Of a stretch of 64,000 nucleotides of DNA, positions 19,034 to 27,542 are shown piece after piece. The position numbers were made by a program, and so were the translations under genes. The notes under the pieces were generated by a model. That model searched no databases, was not told the origin of the DNA, and was given only the letters and a program-made list of their open reading frames with translations. How positions within the stretch are numbered: the stretch's first letter is position 1; each line of letters begins with the position of its first letter. Source of the DNA: Bifidobacterium minimum (GTDB lineage: Bacteria > Actinomycetota > Actinomycetes > Actinomycetales > Bifidobacteriaceae); contig NZ_JGZD01000014.1 of NCBI RefSeq assembly GCF_000741645.1, positions 18,364-82,363 of the forward strand, given 5' to 3'.

Positions 19034-20325
19034 GGATGCACCTCCAGCATCCGGGTGAGGGACGTCTTCGCGTCATGGGCGATGTCCGGGTCCACGGTGA
19101 TGCGGTTGACCACCGTCCCCGCGACCAGACCGTCCAGCGCCCAGGCCAGATAGGCGGGATGGATGCGGTACATCGTCGAGCAGGGGCAGACCACCGGATC
19201 GAGGCAGAACACCGTTTTGTCGGGGTGCTGCGCCGCCAGACGATTGACGAGGTTGATTTCCGTCCCCACCGCTATGGCCGATCCCGCGGGAGCGCGCTCG
19301 ATCTCGTGGACGATGTACGCCGTCGATCCCACTCCGTCGGCTGCTTCCACGACCTCCTTTGGGCATTCCGGATGGACGACCACGCGCACGCCGGGATACG
19401 CGCGCCGCGCCCTTTCGATCTGCTCGACGGTGAATCGCTGATGCACCGAACAGAAGCCCTTCCAGAGGATGATCGACGCCGCGGCATACGAGCGTTCGTC
19501 GGCGCCGCCGTCGGGGCGCATCGGATTCCACATGGCCATGCGCTCCGGTGGGATCCCCATGGCCAACGCGGTGTTGCGCCCCAGATGCTGATCGGGCAGG
19601 AACAGCACCCGACGCCCGCGCCGATACGACCATTCCAGTACGGAACGCGCGTTGGAGCTGGTGCAGACGATGCCGCCATGCCGCCCGCAGAAGGCCTTGA
19701 TGGCGGCCGAGGAGTTCATGTACGTCACGGGGATTATCTGCCGGAGTCCGTCCGCGTCGGGTTCGGTTCCGCATATGCCGGTGAGCCGGTTCCAGCAGTG
19801 CTCCACCTGATCGATGCTCGCCATGTCGGCCATTGAGCAGCCGGCGGCCATATTGGGCAGAGTCACGGTCTGGTCCGGCGTGGAGAGGATGTCGGCGGTC
19901 TCGGCCATGAAATGCACTCCGCAGAAGACGATGTGGTCGACGTCGGGGCGGTCGGCGGCGTTGCGGGCCAGCTGGAACGAGTCGCCGACGAAGTCCGCGT
20001 GCTCGATGATCTCGTCACGCTGGTAGAAGTGCCCGAGAACAAGCACGCGGTCGCCCAGACGATGCCGGGCCTCGATGATTGCCGATCGCAGATCGTCGGC
20101 GGAGGCGTTCGTGTACCTGTCGGGAATGGGGGGTTGCACGTGAATAGGGGATTGCATGGGAATGGAGGATCGTCGTGGTGCCGTGGGTGTGGCTCCGTCC
20201 CGTGCGGATGCTCCCGGACCGTACTGCGACGCCGCGGATGGCATGCTCCATGGGTCCGAGGTGAGGTTCGCGTCGCAGGTCCGTGTGGCGCCCAGACGTT
20301 CGATTATCGCGGTGATTGATGGCAT
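19030..20325 (-). CDS. nadA: Quinolinate synthase A
   Basis: 431-aa 4Fe-4S enzyme condensing iminoaspartate with dihydroxyacetone phosphate. Cluster cysteines are seen in AAGCSMADMA, IVCTSSNA and VVCPCSTM; LGHFYQRDEI and HPECPKEV are further family motifs. ATG 20325 is preceded by CAAGGAGAGCAC. Residues 20-90 are a poorly conserved insert with proline and arginine runs. The stop overlaps nadB by 4 bp. The gap to nrtR upstream is 77 bp. Confidence 0.93.
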   Translation of the reverse strand: MPSITAIIERLGATRTCDANLTSDPWSMPSAASQYGPGASARDGATPTAPRRSSIPMQSPIHVQPPIPDRYTNASADDLRSAIIEARHRLGDRVLVLGHFYQRDEIIEHADFVGDSFQLARNAADRPDVDHIVFCGVHFMAETADILSTPDQTVTLPNMAAGCSMADMASIDQVEHCWNRLTGICGTEPDADGLRQIIPVTYMNSSAAIKAFCGRHGGIVCTSSNARSVLEWSYRRGRRVLFLPDQHLGRNTALAMGIPPERMAMWNPMRPDGGADERSYAAASIILWKGFCSVHQRFTVEQIERARRAYPGVRVVVHPECPKEVVEAADGVGSTAYIVHEIERAPAGSAIAVGTEINLVNRLAAQHPDKTVFCLDPVVCPCSTMYRIHPAYLAWALDGLVAGTVVNRITVDPDIAHDAKTSLTRMLEVHP

Positions 20326-20355
20326 GTGCTCTCCTTGGTGGATTGTGATGCTTTG

Positions 20356-20389
20356 GTGGGTTGCGGGGCTGTGTGGGTTGCGGGGCTGT
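20356..20389. repeat. 17-bp tandem duplication between nrtR and nadA
   Basis: Copies at 20356-20372 and 20373-20389 begin GTGGGTTGCGGGG. The unit is not a multiple of three and lies in the short spacer, so it changes spacing only. Confidence 0.8.
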
Positions 20390-20402
20390 GCGTGGGCGGC
20401 CG

Positions 20403-21146
20403 TCACGCGTGCCGTTCGTCATGCCGTCGTCCGTCGTGCCGTTTGCTGGGCGATGACAGCGGCGCTCCGGGCGCCGCGTAGCGGTACAGCGCGGCCGGAC
20501 GGTGCCGTCCACGGGCCAGCACCTCGCCGGTGGGTTTGATCATGCCGGAGGCGAGGATGCTCCGTCGGAAGTTCGGCGGATCGAGGGTGCGGTCGAGGAT
20601 CGCCTCGTACACGCGTCGCAGCTGGCTGAGAGTGAAGGTCTCGCCCACGAGACGGGCGGCGATGTCGGTGTAGCCGATTTTGGTTCTGATGCGGTCGAGC
20701 GCGTAGTCGATGATCCGGCGATGGTCGAAGGCGATGGACGGCAGGGCGTTCAGCGGGAACCACTGGACGTTCCGGGCCTCGTGCACTCCCTGCGCCTCGT
20801 CGGCGTCGATGAGGGCCCAGTAGGCGATGGACACCATGGGCAGTCCGCTCGAGGATCGCCCGGGATCGCCGAAGGTGTAGAGCTGCTCGAGGTAGCGGGC
20901 ATCGAGTCCCGTGGTTGACAGCAGTGCGTCCGAGGCGGCGGCCTCCAGCGATATCCCCTGTCTGAGCCGGGATCCCGGAAGCGCCCAGTCGCCGAGGAAG
21001 GGCTGGCGGATGCGGCGGACCAGAGGGATGCGCAGCGTGGGTCTGGCGTCGGCGCGGTTCGTGCCGTCGAGCGCGAGGATGACGACGGAGACGCCCACGT
21101 CCGGCGGCTCCTGCGATCGTTCGGAGACATTTGCCGATGGTCTCAT
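20403..21146 (-). CDS. nrtR: NrtR-type Nudix-related transcriptional repressor of NAD synthesis
   Basis: 247-aa regulator. The N-terminal two thirds have a Nudix-like fold (LALDG, LPGSRLRQGISLEAAA) in which the catalytic REUXEE signature is absent, as expected for NrtR, which binds ADP-ribose rather than cleaving it. The C-terminal part (GETFTLSQLRRVYEAIL, then PNFRRSIL) is the winged-helix DNA-binding region of the family. The chosen ATG 21146 follows GGAGGGGAGGCAAGGG; longer frames upstream would run through the operator. It is first in the nadABC-nifS operon and has its own operator 75 bp upstream, implying autoregulation. Confidence 0.88.
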   Translation of the reverse strand: MRPSANVSERSQEPPDVGVSVVILALDGTNRADARPTLRIPLVRRIRQPFLGDWALPGSRLRQGISLEAAASDALLSTTGLDARYLEQLYTFGDPGRSSSGLPMVSIAYWALIDADEAQGVHEARNVQWFPLNALPSIAFDHRRIIDYALDRIRTKIGYTDIAARLVGETFTLSQLRRVYEAILDRTLDPPNFRRSILASGMIKPTGEVLARGRHRPAALYRYAAPGAPLSSPSKRHDGRRHDERHA

Positions 21147-21220
21147 CCCTTGCCTCCCCTCCGGATGCTCGGCGCTGTCGCGACGGGTCCGTCCGACGTA
21201 TCGAAGACCGAGCATAGGAC

Positions 21221-21241
21221 TTAATGTCATGATGACACTAA
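21221..21241. promoter_or_regulatory. NrtR operator upstream of nrtR-nadABC-nifS
   Basis: A 21-bp near-perfect palindrome with arms TTAATGTCAT and ATGACACTAA around a central G; one mismatched pair. It is the only such site in the region, and the nad genes follow nrtR with gaps of at most 77 bp, so this one operator should control the entire operon. Whether it also touches the divergent vsr gene (start 21408) is open. Confidence 0.75.
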
Positions 21242-21407
21242 CAGGGTGTGCCGCCACTCGGGATGCGGCGGAAAGGCGCGCCGTCATTGACCAGAACAGG
21301 TTTCGGCGGGTTCATGCGGGAGAGATCGCTGGCCGGGGTGTGATGGATGGCAGGGCGTGATCGCTGGCAGGGCGCGATCCCGGACCGGGGTGCGATAATG
21401 GGGATTT

Positions 21408-22028
21408 GTGTCCAGCGGGAAAGACGGCGCGGCATCCGCGACGAAGGCCAAGGCGTCGCATGCGGGGGAATCGCATACGGCGGCGTCGCATACGGCGGCG
21501 TCACATACGGCGGCGTCACATACGGCGACGTCGCGTGTCAGCGCGGGCGCACGCGTCGAACGCTTCCGGCGCGGGACGCGCAGCTACACGATGTCTCATA
21601 TCCGAGGCAAGGACACCTCCATCGAGGTGATGGTCCGCCGCTATCTGTTCTCGCGTGGTTTGCGATTCCGCAAGAACGACCGCCGATATCCCGGGCATCC
21701 GGACGTCGTGCTGCCTAGATGGCGCGCGATCGTCTTCGTCAACGGCTGCTTCTGGCATATGCATGAGGGTTGCCCGAAATGCGTCATTCCCAAGTCGAAC
21801 GTCGATTTCTGGACGGCGAAGCTCATCCGCAACCGCGAGCGTGACGCGCGGCAGATCGCCGGGCTGGAACGGGATGGCTGGCGCGTCTTCGTCGTCTGGG
21901 AGTGCGAGCTGGGCAGGGCCATGCGTACGTGCACGCTGGATGCCCTGCATGCGCGGATCGTCGGGGGATGGGTGCCTTCCGCTTCCGATGGAAGGGCCAC
22001 GGTCCGAATCCCATCCTCCGTGGAATAG
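21408..22028 (+). CDS. vsr: Very short patch repair (Vsr) endonuclease
   Basis: 206-aa nuclease that nicks T:G mismatches left by deamination of 5-methylcytosine. Family landmarks: TMSHIRGKDTSIE, PGHPDVVLPRWRAIVFVNGCFWHMHEGC (catalytic aspartate, histidines and zinc cysteines), CVIPKSN and VVWECEL. The N-terminal 50 residues are not part of the fold and include a SHTAA repeat coded by 15-bp tandem units. GTG 21408 follows GGGGA; a later start nearer the core is possible. No cytosine methyltransferase is in the window, which is the usual partner. Confidence 0.9.
   Translation: MSSGKDGAASATKAKASHAGESHTAASHTAASHTAASHTATSRVSAGARVERFRRGTRSYTMSHIRGKDTSIEVMVRRYLFSRGLRFRKNDRRYPGHPDVVLPRWRAIVFVNGCFWHMHEGCPKCVIPKSNVDFWTAKLIRNRERDARQIAGLERDGWRVFVVWECELGRAMRTCTLDALHARIVGGWVPSASDGRATVRIPSSVE
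21471..21530. repeat. 15-bp tandem repeat (4 copies) in vsr N-terminus
   Basis: Four units of TCGCATACGGCGGCG type; units 1 and 2 are identical and units 3 and 4 drift by one or two bases. Each adds five residues (SHTAA-like). Copy number could vary without frameshift. Confidence 0.9.
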
Positions 22029-22078
22029 TGCAACCATGGAATAGGTCAACGTGGAATAGGTCAACGTGGAATAGGTCA
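22020..22078. repeat. 15-bp tandem repeat trailing out of the vsr stop codon
   Basis: The last codons and stop of vsr (GTG GAA TAG) are the first member of a ladder: TGGAATAGGTCAACG at 22037-22051 and 22052-22066, a partial copy at 22067-22078, and a degenerate first copy at 22021. The stop codon is thus copied several times beyond the gene. Confidence 0.85.
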
Positions 22079-22141
22079 GGAACCCACGCGACGGGACGTC
22101 ATGGGAGGTGCCGGCGGCGCCTTATACTAGAGTCGCCGCAT

Positions 22142-23104
22142 GTGACTAGCAATGAGGCTCAAACGACGACCCTTGGGGTTCTGGACATCGGCTCGAACAC
22201 CATCCATATGCTCGTGGTCGACGCCGATCCGGGTTCCCGGCCCAATCCGTTGGAGGAGACGAAATCGACCGTTCGTCTCATGCAGTATCTCAAGGACGAC
22301 GGCTCGATCGGCAAAAGAGGCGTCAAGGCCATCCTCGATGGCGTTGACAAGGGAATGGCGCTGGCTCGCCGACGCGGCATCGATCGGCTTCTGGCGATGG
22401 CGACCTCCGCGATCCGAGAGGCCTCCAACGGAGGCAAGATTCTCCGCGCAATCGAAAAAAGCATCGGGCAGCCGGTCACCGTTCTGTCGGGGGACGACGA
22501 GGCCCGGCTGACCTTTCTGGCCGCCAGACGCTGGTATGGATGAGATGCGGGAAGACTCCTCGTCCCGGACATCGGGGGAGGATCGCTTGAGGTCGCGGTC
22601 GGAGCGGACGAGCGCCCCGAGTCCGCCTTCAGCGTTCCGGTCGGCGCCGGCCGCGTGACCAAGAAATGGCTTCCGGACGAGGTGTCCACGCCGGGGCAGC
22701 TGCGGAAGGTCCACGACAAGGTGCGCGAGGCTCTTCTTCCTCGCATCGAGTCCTTCCCGGCATCGACGGTTCCCGACCTTGTGGCGGGTACGTCCAAGAC
22801 CCTCCGGTCTCTGGCCCGTCTCACCGATTCGGCGGCGAACAAGGAAGGGCCCGGGCGTGCCATGATTCTCGATCGCGCGGCCCTGGAGGACTGGATTCCC
22901 CGCATCGCGGCCATCGCCCCCGATCAGAGGACCCTTCTTCCCGGAATCACGCCCGAAAGGACACTGCAGATCGTCGGTGGGGCCATCGTGGCGGATGAGG
23001 TCATGAAGGCCTTCGATGTGGATCGCCTCCAGATCTGTCCGTGGGCCCTTCGCGAGGGCGCCATCCTTCGGTGGCTTGATACGAACGGGAGAGTCGGACG
23101 CTGA
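22142..23104 (+). pseudogene. Ppx/GppA exopolyphosphatase family, split by in-frame TGA at 22541-22543
   Basis: The single frame 22142-23104 (about 320 codons) reads as a Ppx/GppA phosphatase: VLDIGSNTIHMLVVD (phosphate-1 motif), ATSAIREASNG, LSGDDEARLTF, then after the TGA LLVPDIGGGSLEVAVG (phosphate-2), GAGRVTKKW, VAGTSKT and the C-terminal VGGAIVADEVM. There is no shift of frame: RRWYG is followed by TGA where one further residue would complete the domain; a TGG-to-TGA change is the simplest explanation. The enzyme family degrades polyphosphate or (p)ppGpp. Half-proteins could arise (22142-22543, and a GTG restart at 22655), but the ATPase core is split. Readthrough or a sequencing error are alternatives. 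Confidence 0.8.
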
Positions 23105-23190
23105 AAGGCATGCGGGCCTGTTGATGGCGGGCCTCATGCGGGTCTGGTGATGACGAGCCCATGCCCGGGACGGTTTCCGGGTGATTCCTC

Positions 23191-24210
23191 TCAGACGGTG
23201 GTGGGCGCGGCGGCCTTCACCGCACGTCCGTTCTCCGCGTCGGCGGGGATGCCGTATTTGTCGTCATGCCGACGCCACCAGGCCGACAGCACCGATCCCG
23301 AGATGTTGTGCCACACGCTGAAGAACGTGGACGGGATGGCGGCGATCGGCGTCGCCGCGAACGAGGTGAGGGCCAGAGTGGCGCCGAGCCCAGAGTCCTG
23401 CATCCCCACCTCGAAGGTGATGGCCTTCTGCTGGGAGTAGCGGAAGCCCTTGGGGTACAGCCTGTACATAAGCTTCGAGAACCCGTATCCCAGAGCGTAT
23501 CCGGAAAGGTTGTGGAGGATCACGACGGGGATGGCGAGCAGCGTCTCGGGGCTGAAGAGCTTGGCGTTGTTGACCGCGACGACCACGCCGATGATGAGCA
23601 GGATCGCCACCTGCGACACGATGGGCAGCACGACGGTGACCTTGGCGATTTTCTCCTTGAAGATCATGTGGCAGGCCACGCCCAGAACCACGGGGACGAG
23701 AACGACCTTCAACGCGGTGATGAACAGCGACTGCCAGGGGATGTCCACGTACTGTGCGGCGAGCAGCTGCATCAGCAGAGGGATCATCACGGGGGCGAGA
23801 AGGGTGGAGAGGATGCCGATGGACACGTCGAGTGCGACGTCGCCCCGCGACAGGAAGCTCATCACGTTCGACGAGGTTCCCGACGGGCAGCATCCGACGA
23901 GGATCACGCCCACGGCCAGCGGGCCGTCAAGCTGGAATATCCAGCACAGGAGGACGGCGATCAGCGGCATGATCACGTAATGCGCGATCGTGCCGACGAT
24001 AACCATCAGCGGCTGCTTGAATATCCGCGCGAAATCGTCCAGTGACAGGGTCAGACCCATGCCGAACAGAACGATGCTGAGCATGTATCCCGTGGAGCTT
24101 TTGCCCCACAGGCTCAGGCTCGGGACGAAATAGTTGATGGCCGCCCAGACGATGACGATGAGCGTGAACCATTTGGTGAGCCAATCGGCGGCACCCTTGA
24201 CCTTCTGCAT
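23191..24210 (-). CDS. Bile acid:sodium symporter (BASS) family transporter
   Basis: 339-aa membrane protein with about nine to ten hydrophobic segments across residues 10-310. Family motifs include GMGLTLSLDDFARI (after TM2), GCCPSGTSSNVMSFL (core helix with conserved proline and asparagine) and EVGMQDSGLGATLA (second crossing region). Bacterial members take up bile acids, pantoate or other organic anions with sodium; substrate is unknown here. ATG 24210 follows GAGAAGGGGATT. It converges with the ppx remnant and stands alone. The 278 bp upstream of it, before the ribbon-helix-helix gene, show no gene. Confidence 0.88.
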   Translation of the reverse strand: MQKVKGAADWLTKWFTLIVIVWAAINYFVPSLSLWGKSSTGYMLSIVLFGMGLTLSLDDFARIFKQPLMVIVGTIAHYVIMPLIAVLLCWIFQLDGPLAVGVILVGCCPSGTSSNVMSFLSRGDVALDVSIGILSTLLAPVMIPLLMQLLAAQYVDIPWQSLFITALKVVLVPVVLGVACHMIFKEKIAKVTVVLPIVSQVAILLIIGVVVAVNNAKLFSPETLLAIPVVILHNLSGYALGYGFSKLMYRLYPKGFRYSQQKAITFEVGMQDSGLGATLALTSFAATPIAAIPSTFFSVWHNISGSVLSAWWRRHDDKYGIPADAENGRAVKAAAPTTV

Positions 24211-24488
24211 TAACAATCCCCTTCTCCGGATCCGGTTCGTTTCGCCCGCGTGGTAACCGGCGTGGCGGCGAGGGGATGTGGCTTCGCGTCGATCCGTCTC
24301 CCATGTCGATCGTCCCCATGCCGGTTCGCGACGATGCGGGTTCATCGTAGAGGCATGGGGGATGGGAATGGGGTCGTGCGTTCGTCCAGTGGACATGAGA
24401 GCGGATGCGTCCGCGCCCACGGCAGTGCGCACGGTAGCGGATGCGCCCACGGATGGCGGTCGTGCCGCGTCCATCATCCGGATCAGGG

Positions 24489-24746
24489 TCAGCGGCTGGC
24501 GGTGTTCGCGCCGCCGTTGTTCGTGCCGCGGGTGTCCGTTGCGGCCGATGCATCGTCATGGGCCCGGCGTCCGTTGGTGCGGCTGGGTCCGATGTCCCGG
24601 GGAAGCCGACCCGCTCTGCGCAGCGCGTCCCGGATGATGAACTCCATCTGTCCGTTCACGCTGCGCAGCTCGTCGCTGGCCCATTGCTCGACAGCGCTCC
24701 ATAGCTCGGGGTCGACTCTGAGTGGATACTGTTTCTTCGAGGACAT
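24489..24746 (-). CDS. Small ribbon-helix-helix (Arc-like) DNA-binding protein
   Basis: 85 residues. The first 47 form a ribbon-helix-helix domain: a basic strand KKQYPLRVD, a helix PELWSAVEQWASDELR, and a second helix QMEFIIRDALRRAGR. The remaining tail is polar and disordered. The family binds DNA as dimers, often as an autoregulator. It lies 16 bp downstream of the SPFH gene on the same strand, so the two are cotranscribed; the palindrome at 25964-25981 upstream of the SPFH gene is a candidate site (inference). Confidence 0.75.
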   Translation of the reverse strand: MSSKKQYPLRVDPELWSAVEQWASDELRSVNGQMEFIIRDALRRAGRLPRDIGPSRTNGRRAHDDASAATDTRGTNNGGANTASR

Positions 24747-24762
24747 GGCTGGGTCGTTTCGA

Positions 24763-25866
24763 TCAGCTATACAGCGTGCCGGCGTTGATGACCGGCTGGG
24801 CGTCGCTGTCTCCGCACAGGACGACCATGAGGTTCGAGACCATGGACGCCTTGCGTTCCTCGTCGAGATCCACGATGCCGTCACGGTCGAGCTCCTTCAG
24901 CGCCATGTCCACCATCGAGACCGCCCCCTGGACGATTTTGGTGCGGGCGGCGATGATGGCCTCGGCCTGCTGGCGGCGCAGCATCACCTGCGCGATCTCC
25001 GGAGCGTAGGCCAGATGGGTCAGGCGCGCGTCGTCGATGTCGATGCCGGCGGGTGCCAGACGCACGGCCAGCTCGGTCTTCAGCGCCTCGGACACCTCGA
25101 TGATGTTGGAGCGCAGGGTGATCTGTCCCGCGGCCTCGGCCTCCGACTCGCTGTTGTGATCGTAGGCGTAGAGGCTGGCGACGTGGCGCAGCGCGGTCTC
25201 GGACTGGGTGCTGACGTACTGCTCGTAGTGGTCCACGTCGAACACGGCCTTCGCGGTGTCGACCACATGCCAGACGACGACGGTGGCGATCTCGATGGGA
25301 TTGCCGTTCTTGTCGTTGACCTTGAGCTTGGGACCGTTGAGGGTGCGGGCCCTGAGCGACACCTTGGATTTCACCGCCGGGACGGACGGTGCGGAATCGT
25401 CGCTTTTGTCGTCGCCGGATGCCTTCTTCAAGGCGGTCGACAGGTCCTCGTCGCCCTCCGACAGGGTTCCGGAGTAGAAGGGATTGGCCCAGTAGAATCC
25501 CGTGGACTTGATGGTGCCGCGGTACTCGCCGAACAGCACCAGCACGCGCGCCTCGTTGGGCTGCAGCGTGAAGAACCCCGCGGAGGGGATGATTATCGCG
25601 ACGACTCCGACGATGCCGACGACCATGACGCCCACGCCGATCGCGAACCCGGAGCTTCCCGATGCGGTGTTGGCCATGGTCAGCGCTCCGACCACGATGA
25701 GGGCGATGGACAGCACCCATCCGATAAGCACCAGCACCAGCGCGGTCCAGCCGTTATGCGCGGTTCCGGTCTTTTCTGCGGTCGGTGCCGTGTGCACGGG
25801 TGCAGTGGGCGTGATTGTGGCCGTCGTTCCGGGTCTGCTCGGCGACGATGCCGTTGATGATGTCAT
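24763..25866 (-). CDS. SPFH/band 7 domain membrane protein
   Basis: 367-aa membrane protein. A T/P-rich cytoplasmic tail (residues 1-38) precedes two hydrophobic segments near 40-62 and 72-95, then an SPFH/prohibitin-homology region ([32 protein letters not shown]) and a long alpha-helical stretch with A/E/R-rich sequence ([15 protein letters not shown]), typical of oligomerising flotillin-like proteins. An insert rich in S/D/K lies near residues 150-170. Such proteins organise membrane microdomains or hold proteases; the partner is unknown. ATG 25866 follows GAAGGACC. Confidence 0.88.
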   Translation of the reverse strand: MTSSTASSPSRPGTTATITPTAPVHTAPTAEKTGTAHNGWTALVLVLIGWVLSIALIVVGALTMANTASGSSGFAIGVGVMVVGIVGVVAIIIPSAGFFTLQPNEARVLVLFGEYRGTIKSTGFYWANPFYSGTLSEGDEDLSTALKKASGDDKSDDSAPSVPAVKSKVSLRARTLNGPKLKVNDKNGNPIEIATVVVWHVVDTAKAVFDVDHYEQYVSTQSETALRHVASLYAYDHNSESEAEAAGQITLRSNIIEVSEALKTELAVRLAPAGIDIDDARLTHLAYAPEIAQVMLRRQQAEAIIAARTKIVQGAVSMVDMALKELDRDGIVDLDEERKASMVSNLMVVLCGDSDAQPVINAGTLYS

Positions 25867-25891
25867 GATTGGTCCTTCGTCTCGGTGTTTG

Positions 25892-25929
25892 TCGGTGTTG
25901 TCTGTGTTTATCGGTGTTGTCTGTGTTTA
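25892..25929. repeat. 19-bp tandem repeat upstream of the SPFH gene
   Basis: Two exact copies of TCGGTGTTGTCTGTGTTTA (25892-25910, 25911-25929), with a partial copy before them at 25882. They sit 26 bp upstream of the SPFH start codon, in its 5' leader or promoter. Confidence 0.85.
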
Positions 25930-25963
25930 TCCGGTCGTGGCAAGACGCCACGTCGTGTGACAT

Positions 25964-25981
25964 CAAAATGATATCACTTTG
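25964..25981. promoter_or_regulatory. Palindromic operator-like site between SPFH and nucleoside hydrolase genes
   Basis: An 18-bp palindrome CAAAATGATATCACTTTG with one mismatched pair and a TGATATCA core. It is flanked on both sides by TGACATCA (25958-25965, 25980-25987). AT-rich against its surroundings and placed between divergent genes, it looks like an operator. The nearby ribbon-helix-helix protein is the obvious candidate ligand but this is inference. Confidence 0.55.
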
Positions 25982-26122
25982 ACATCATTGCCGGCAATAT
26001 CGGTTGTGCGTCGGCGCGCCGTGTGCGGGTCCGCAGGGGAGCGCAGTCCACGGATGACGATGGCGGATCCGCTCGGCGCGAAGAGTGCTCCGCGGACAGA
26101 CCGTGCGTCTACCGTGGATGCC

Positions 26123-27175
26123 ATGAGCGAGGACACCATCACGAATCCGATTACCGCGGACGAAGCCCGGCCCTCCTCGGAGGCCCGGCCACCCGAAACC
26201 CCTTCCGCCTGCTCGAAGGCTCCGCGAAAGCTCATCCTCGACCTCGACACCGGCATCGACGATGCGCTCGCCATCGCGTATGCGCTCGCCAGCCCGGAGG
26301 TCGACCTCATCGCCGTCACCGGCACCTATGGCAACGTCACCGTCGAGCGCGGCATGCGCAACTCGCTTGCCGTGCTCAACCTCTTCGGACGCCCCGACAT
26401 CCCCGTGTATGCGGGCCTCGACCATCCGGCCAACGCCGATTCGTTCGGCCCGTCCCCGGGATCCCGCGCCATCCACGGCGACGATGGGCTCGGTGGCGCC
26501 GACATCCCCGACTCCCCGCGCGTCCCGCAATCCGAATCCGCGGGGGAGTTCATCATCGGCGCCGCCAGGGAATACGGCCGTGACCTGCTGATCGTCCCCA
26601 CGGGCGCGCTGACGACCATCGCCCATGTCTGCGCACAGGATCCCGAGGCCATGTCGGGCGTGGGGTCGATCACCTTCATGGGCGGCGCGCTGACGGTTCC
26701 AGGCAACGTCAATCCGTGTGTGGAGGCCAACATCTCGCAGGATCCGGAGTCGGCCGACATGCTGTTCCGCAGCGGCGTCCACACGACGATGGTCGGGCTT
26801 GACGTGACGCACCGCACGGTTCTCACGCGCTCGGCCACCCGAACGTGGCGTGGTCTGGGAACGGCGTCGGGTCGTTTCCTTGCGGATATGGTCGACTATT
26901 ACATCGGGGCCTACGAGCGCAGCCAACCGTATCTTGGCGGATGCGGGCTGCACGACCCGCTCGCCGTCGCCGTGGCCATCGACCCGACGCTTGTGACCAC
27001 CATGGGGCTGAACATGCAGGTCGACCTTGACGGACCCTTCCGCGGCCGCACCATAGCCGATCCCGCGCTGCTGCGTAACGCGGAAGTCGCGACCGATGTC
27101 GCGGTGGGTGTGGATTCCACGCGGTTCGTCACCGACTTCGTGACGCGCCTCACCATGCTCGCCCGTCGGCATTAG
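26123..27175 (+). CDS. Inosine-uridine preferring nucleoside hydrolase family protein
   Basis: 350-aa hydrolase releasing base from a ribonucleoside. The calcium-binding aspartate cluster is present as LILDLDTGIDDALAIAYAL, followed by VTGTYGNV, VYAGLDHP, FMGGALTVPGNV, EANISQDPESA and GLDVTH; the C-terminal CGLHDPLAVA carries the last aspartate and histidine. About 30 residues of low-complexity A/P/S/E sequence precede the fold. ATG 26123 is chosen; GTG 26114 is an alternative. The ribosome site is weak. Confidence 0.92.
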   Translation: MSEDTITNPITADEARPSSEARPPETPSACSKAPRKLILDLDTGIDDALAIAYALASPEVDLIAVTGTYGNVTVERGMRNSLAVLNLFGRPDIPVYAGLDHPANADSFGPSPGSRAIHGDDGLGGADIPDSPRVPQSESAGEFIIGAAREYGRDLLIVPTGALTTIAHVCAQDPEAMSGVGSITFMGGALTVPGNVNPCVEANISQDPESADMLFRSGVHTTMVGLDVTHRTVLTRSATRTWRGLGTASGRFLADMVDYYIGAYERSQPYLGGCGLHDPLAVAVAIDPTLVTTMGLNMQVDLDGPFRGRTIADPALLRNAEVATDVAVGVDSTRFVTDFVTRLTMLARRH

Positions 27176-27542
27176 GAGGTCGTCGGCGGCCGACGCGTTC
27201 GGCGGCTCGTCCCATGGCCGACGGATTCGCATGGATCCGCTCGATGGATTGGATTTGCGGCCGATCATGTGAGCCTTCTCATCGGGGAGATTCGGCGGTG
27301 TCCATCGTTGTGCGTCCGGCTGTCGGAGTTCGAGGGTTTTGATTAGTATGGCGAAAAGAGTAAACGCGGAGTTCAGCATGGTGTTTCAGTCATGATGTGT
27401 AGTGGGCATGGCATGGTTCCGGAGCGGGGGAGCGTTCGTGGTTCCGCCGTGACGGGCATCCATCCACGGACCGCCCGCTCGGTCGGTCGCACGGACGGTG
27501 GAGGGTCTTCGGGCTTTGCCGTGAGTCGACGGAGGGGGGATG
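27176..27542. other. Gene-free stretch between nucleoside hydrolase and glycosyltransferase remnant
   Basis: 367 bp without a supported gene. A GTCGGC/GCCGAC hairpin just after the hydrolase stop (about 27181-27194) could aid termination. Around 27335-27365 the DNA is AT-richer (TTGATTAGTATGG), a possible promoter for the downstream remnant. GGAGGGGGG immediately precedes ATG 27540/27543. Confidence 0.4.

Noticed and set aside
21471..21530. CRISPR-like array
   Set aside because: Units are direct 15-bp tandem repeats without spacers and lie in the vsr reading frame.
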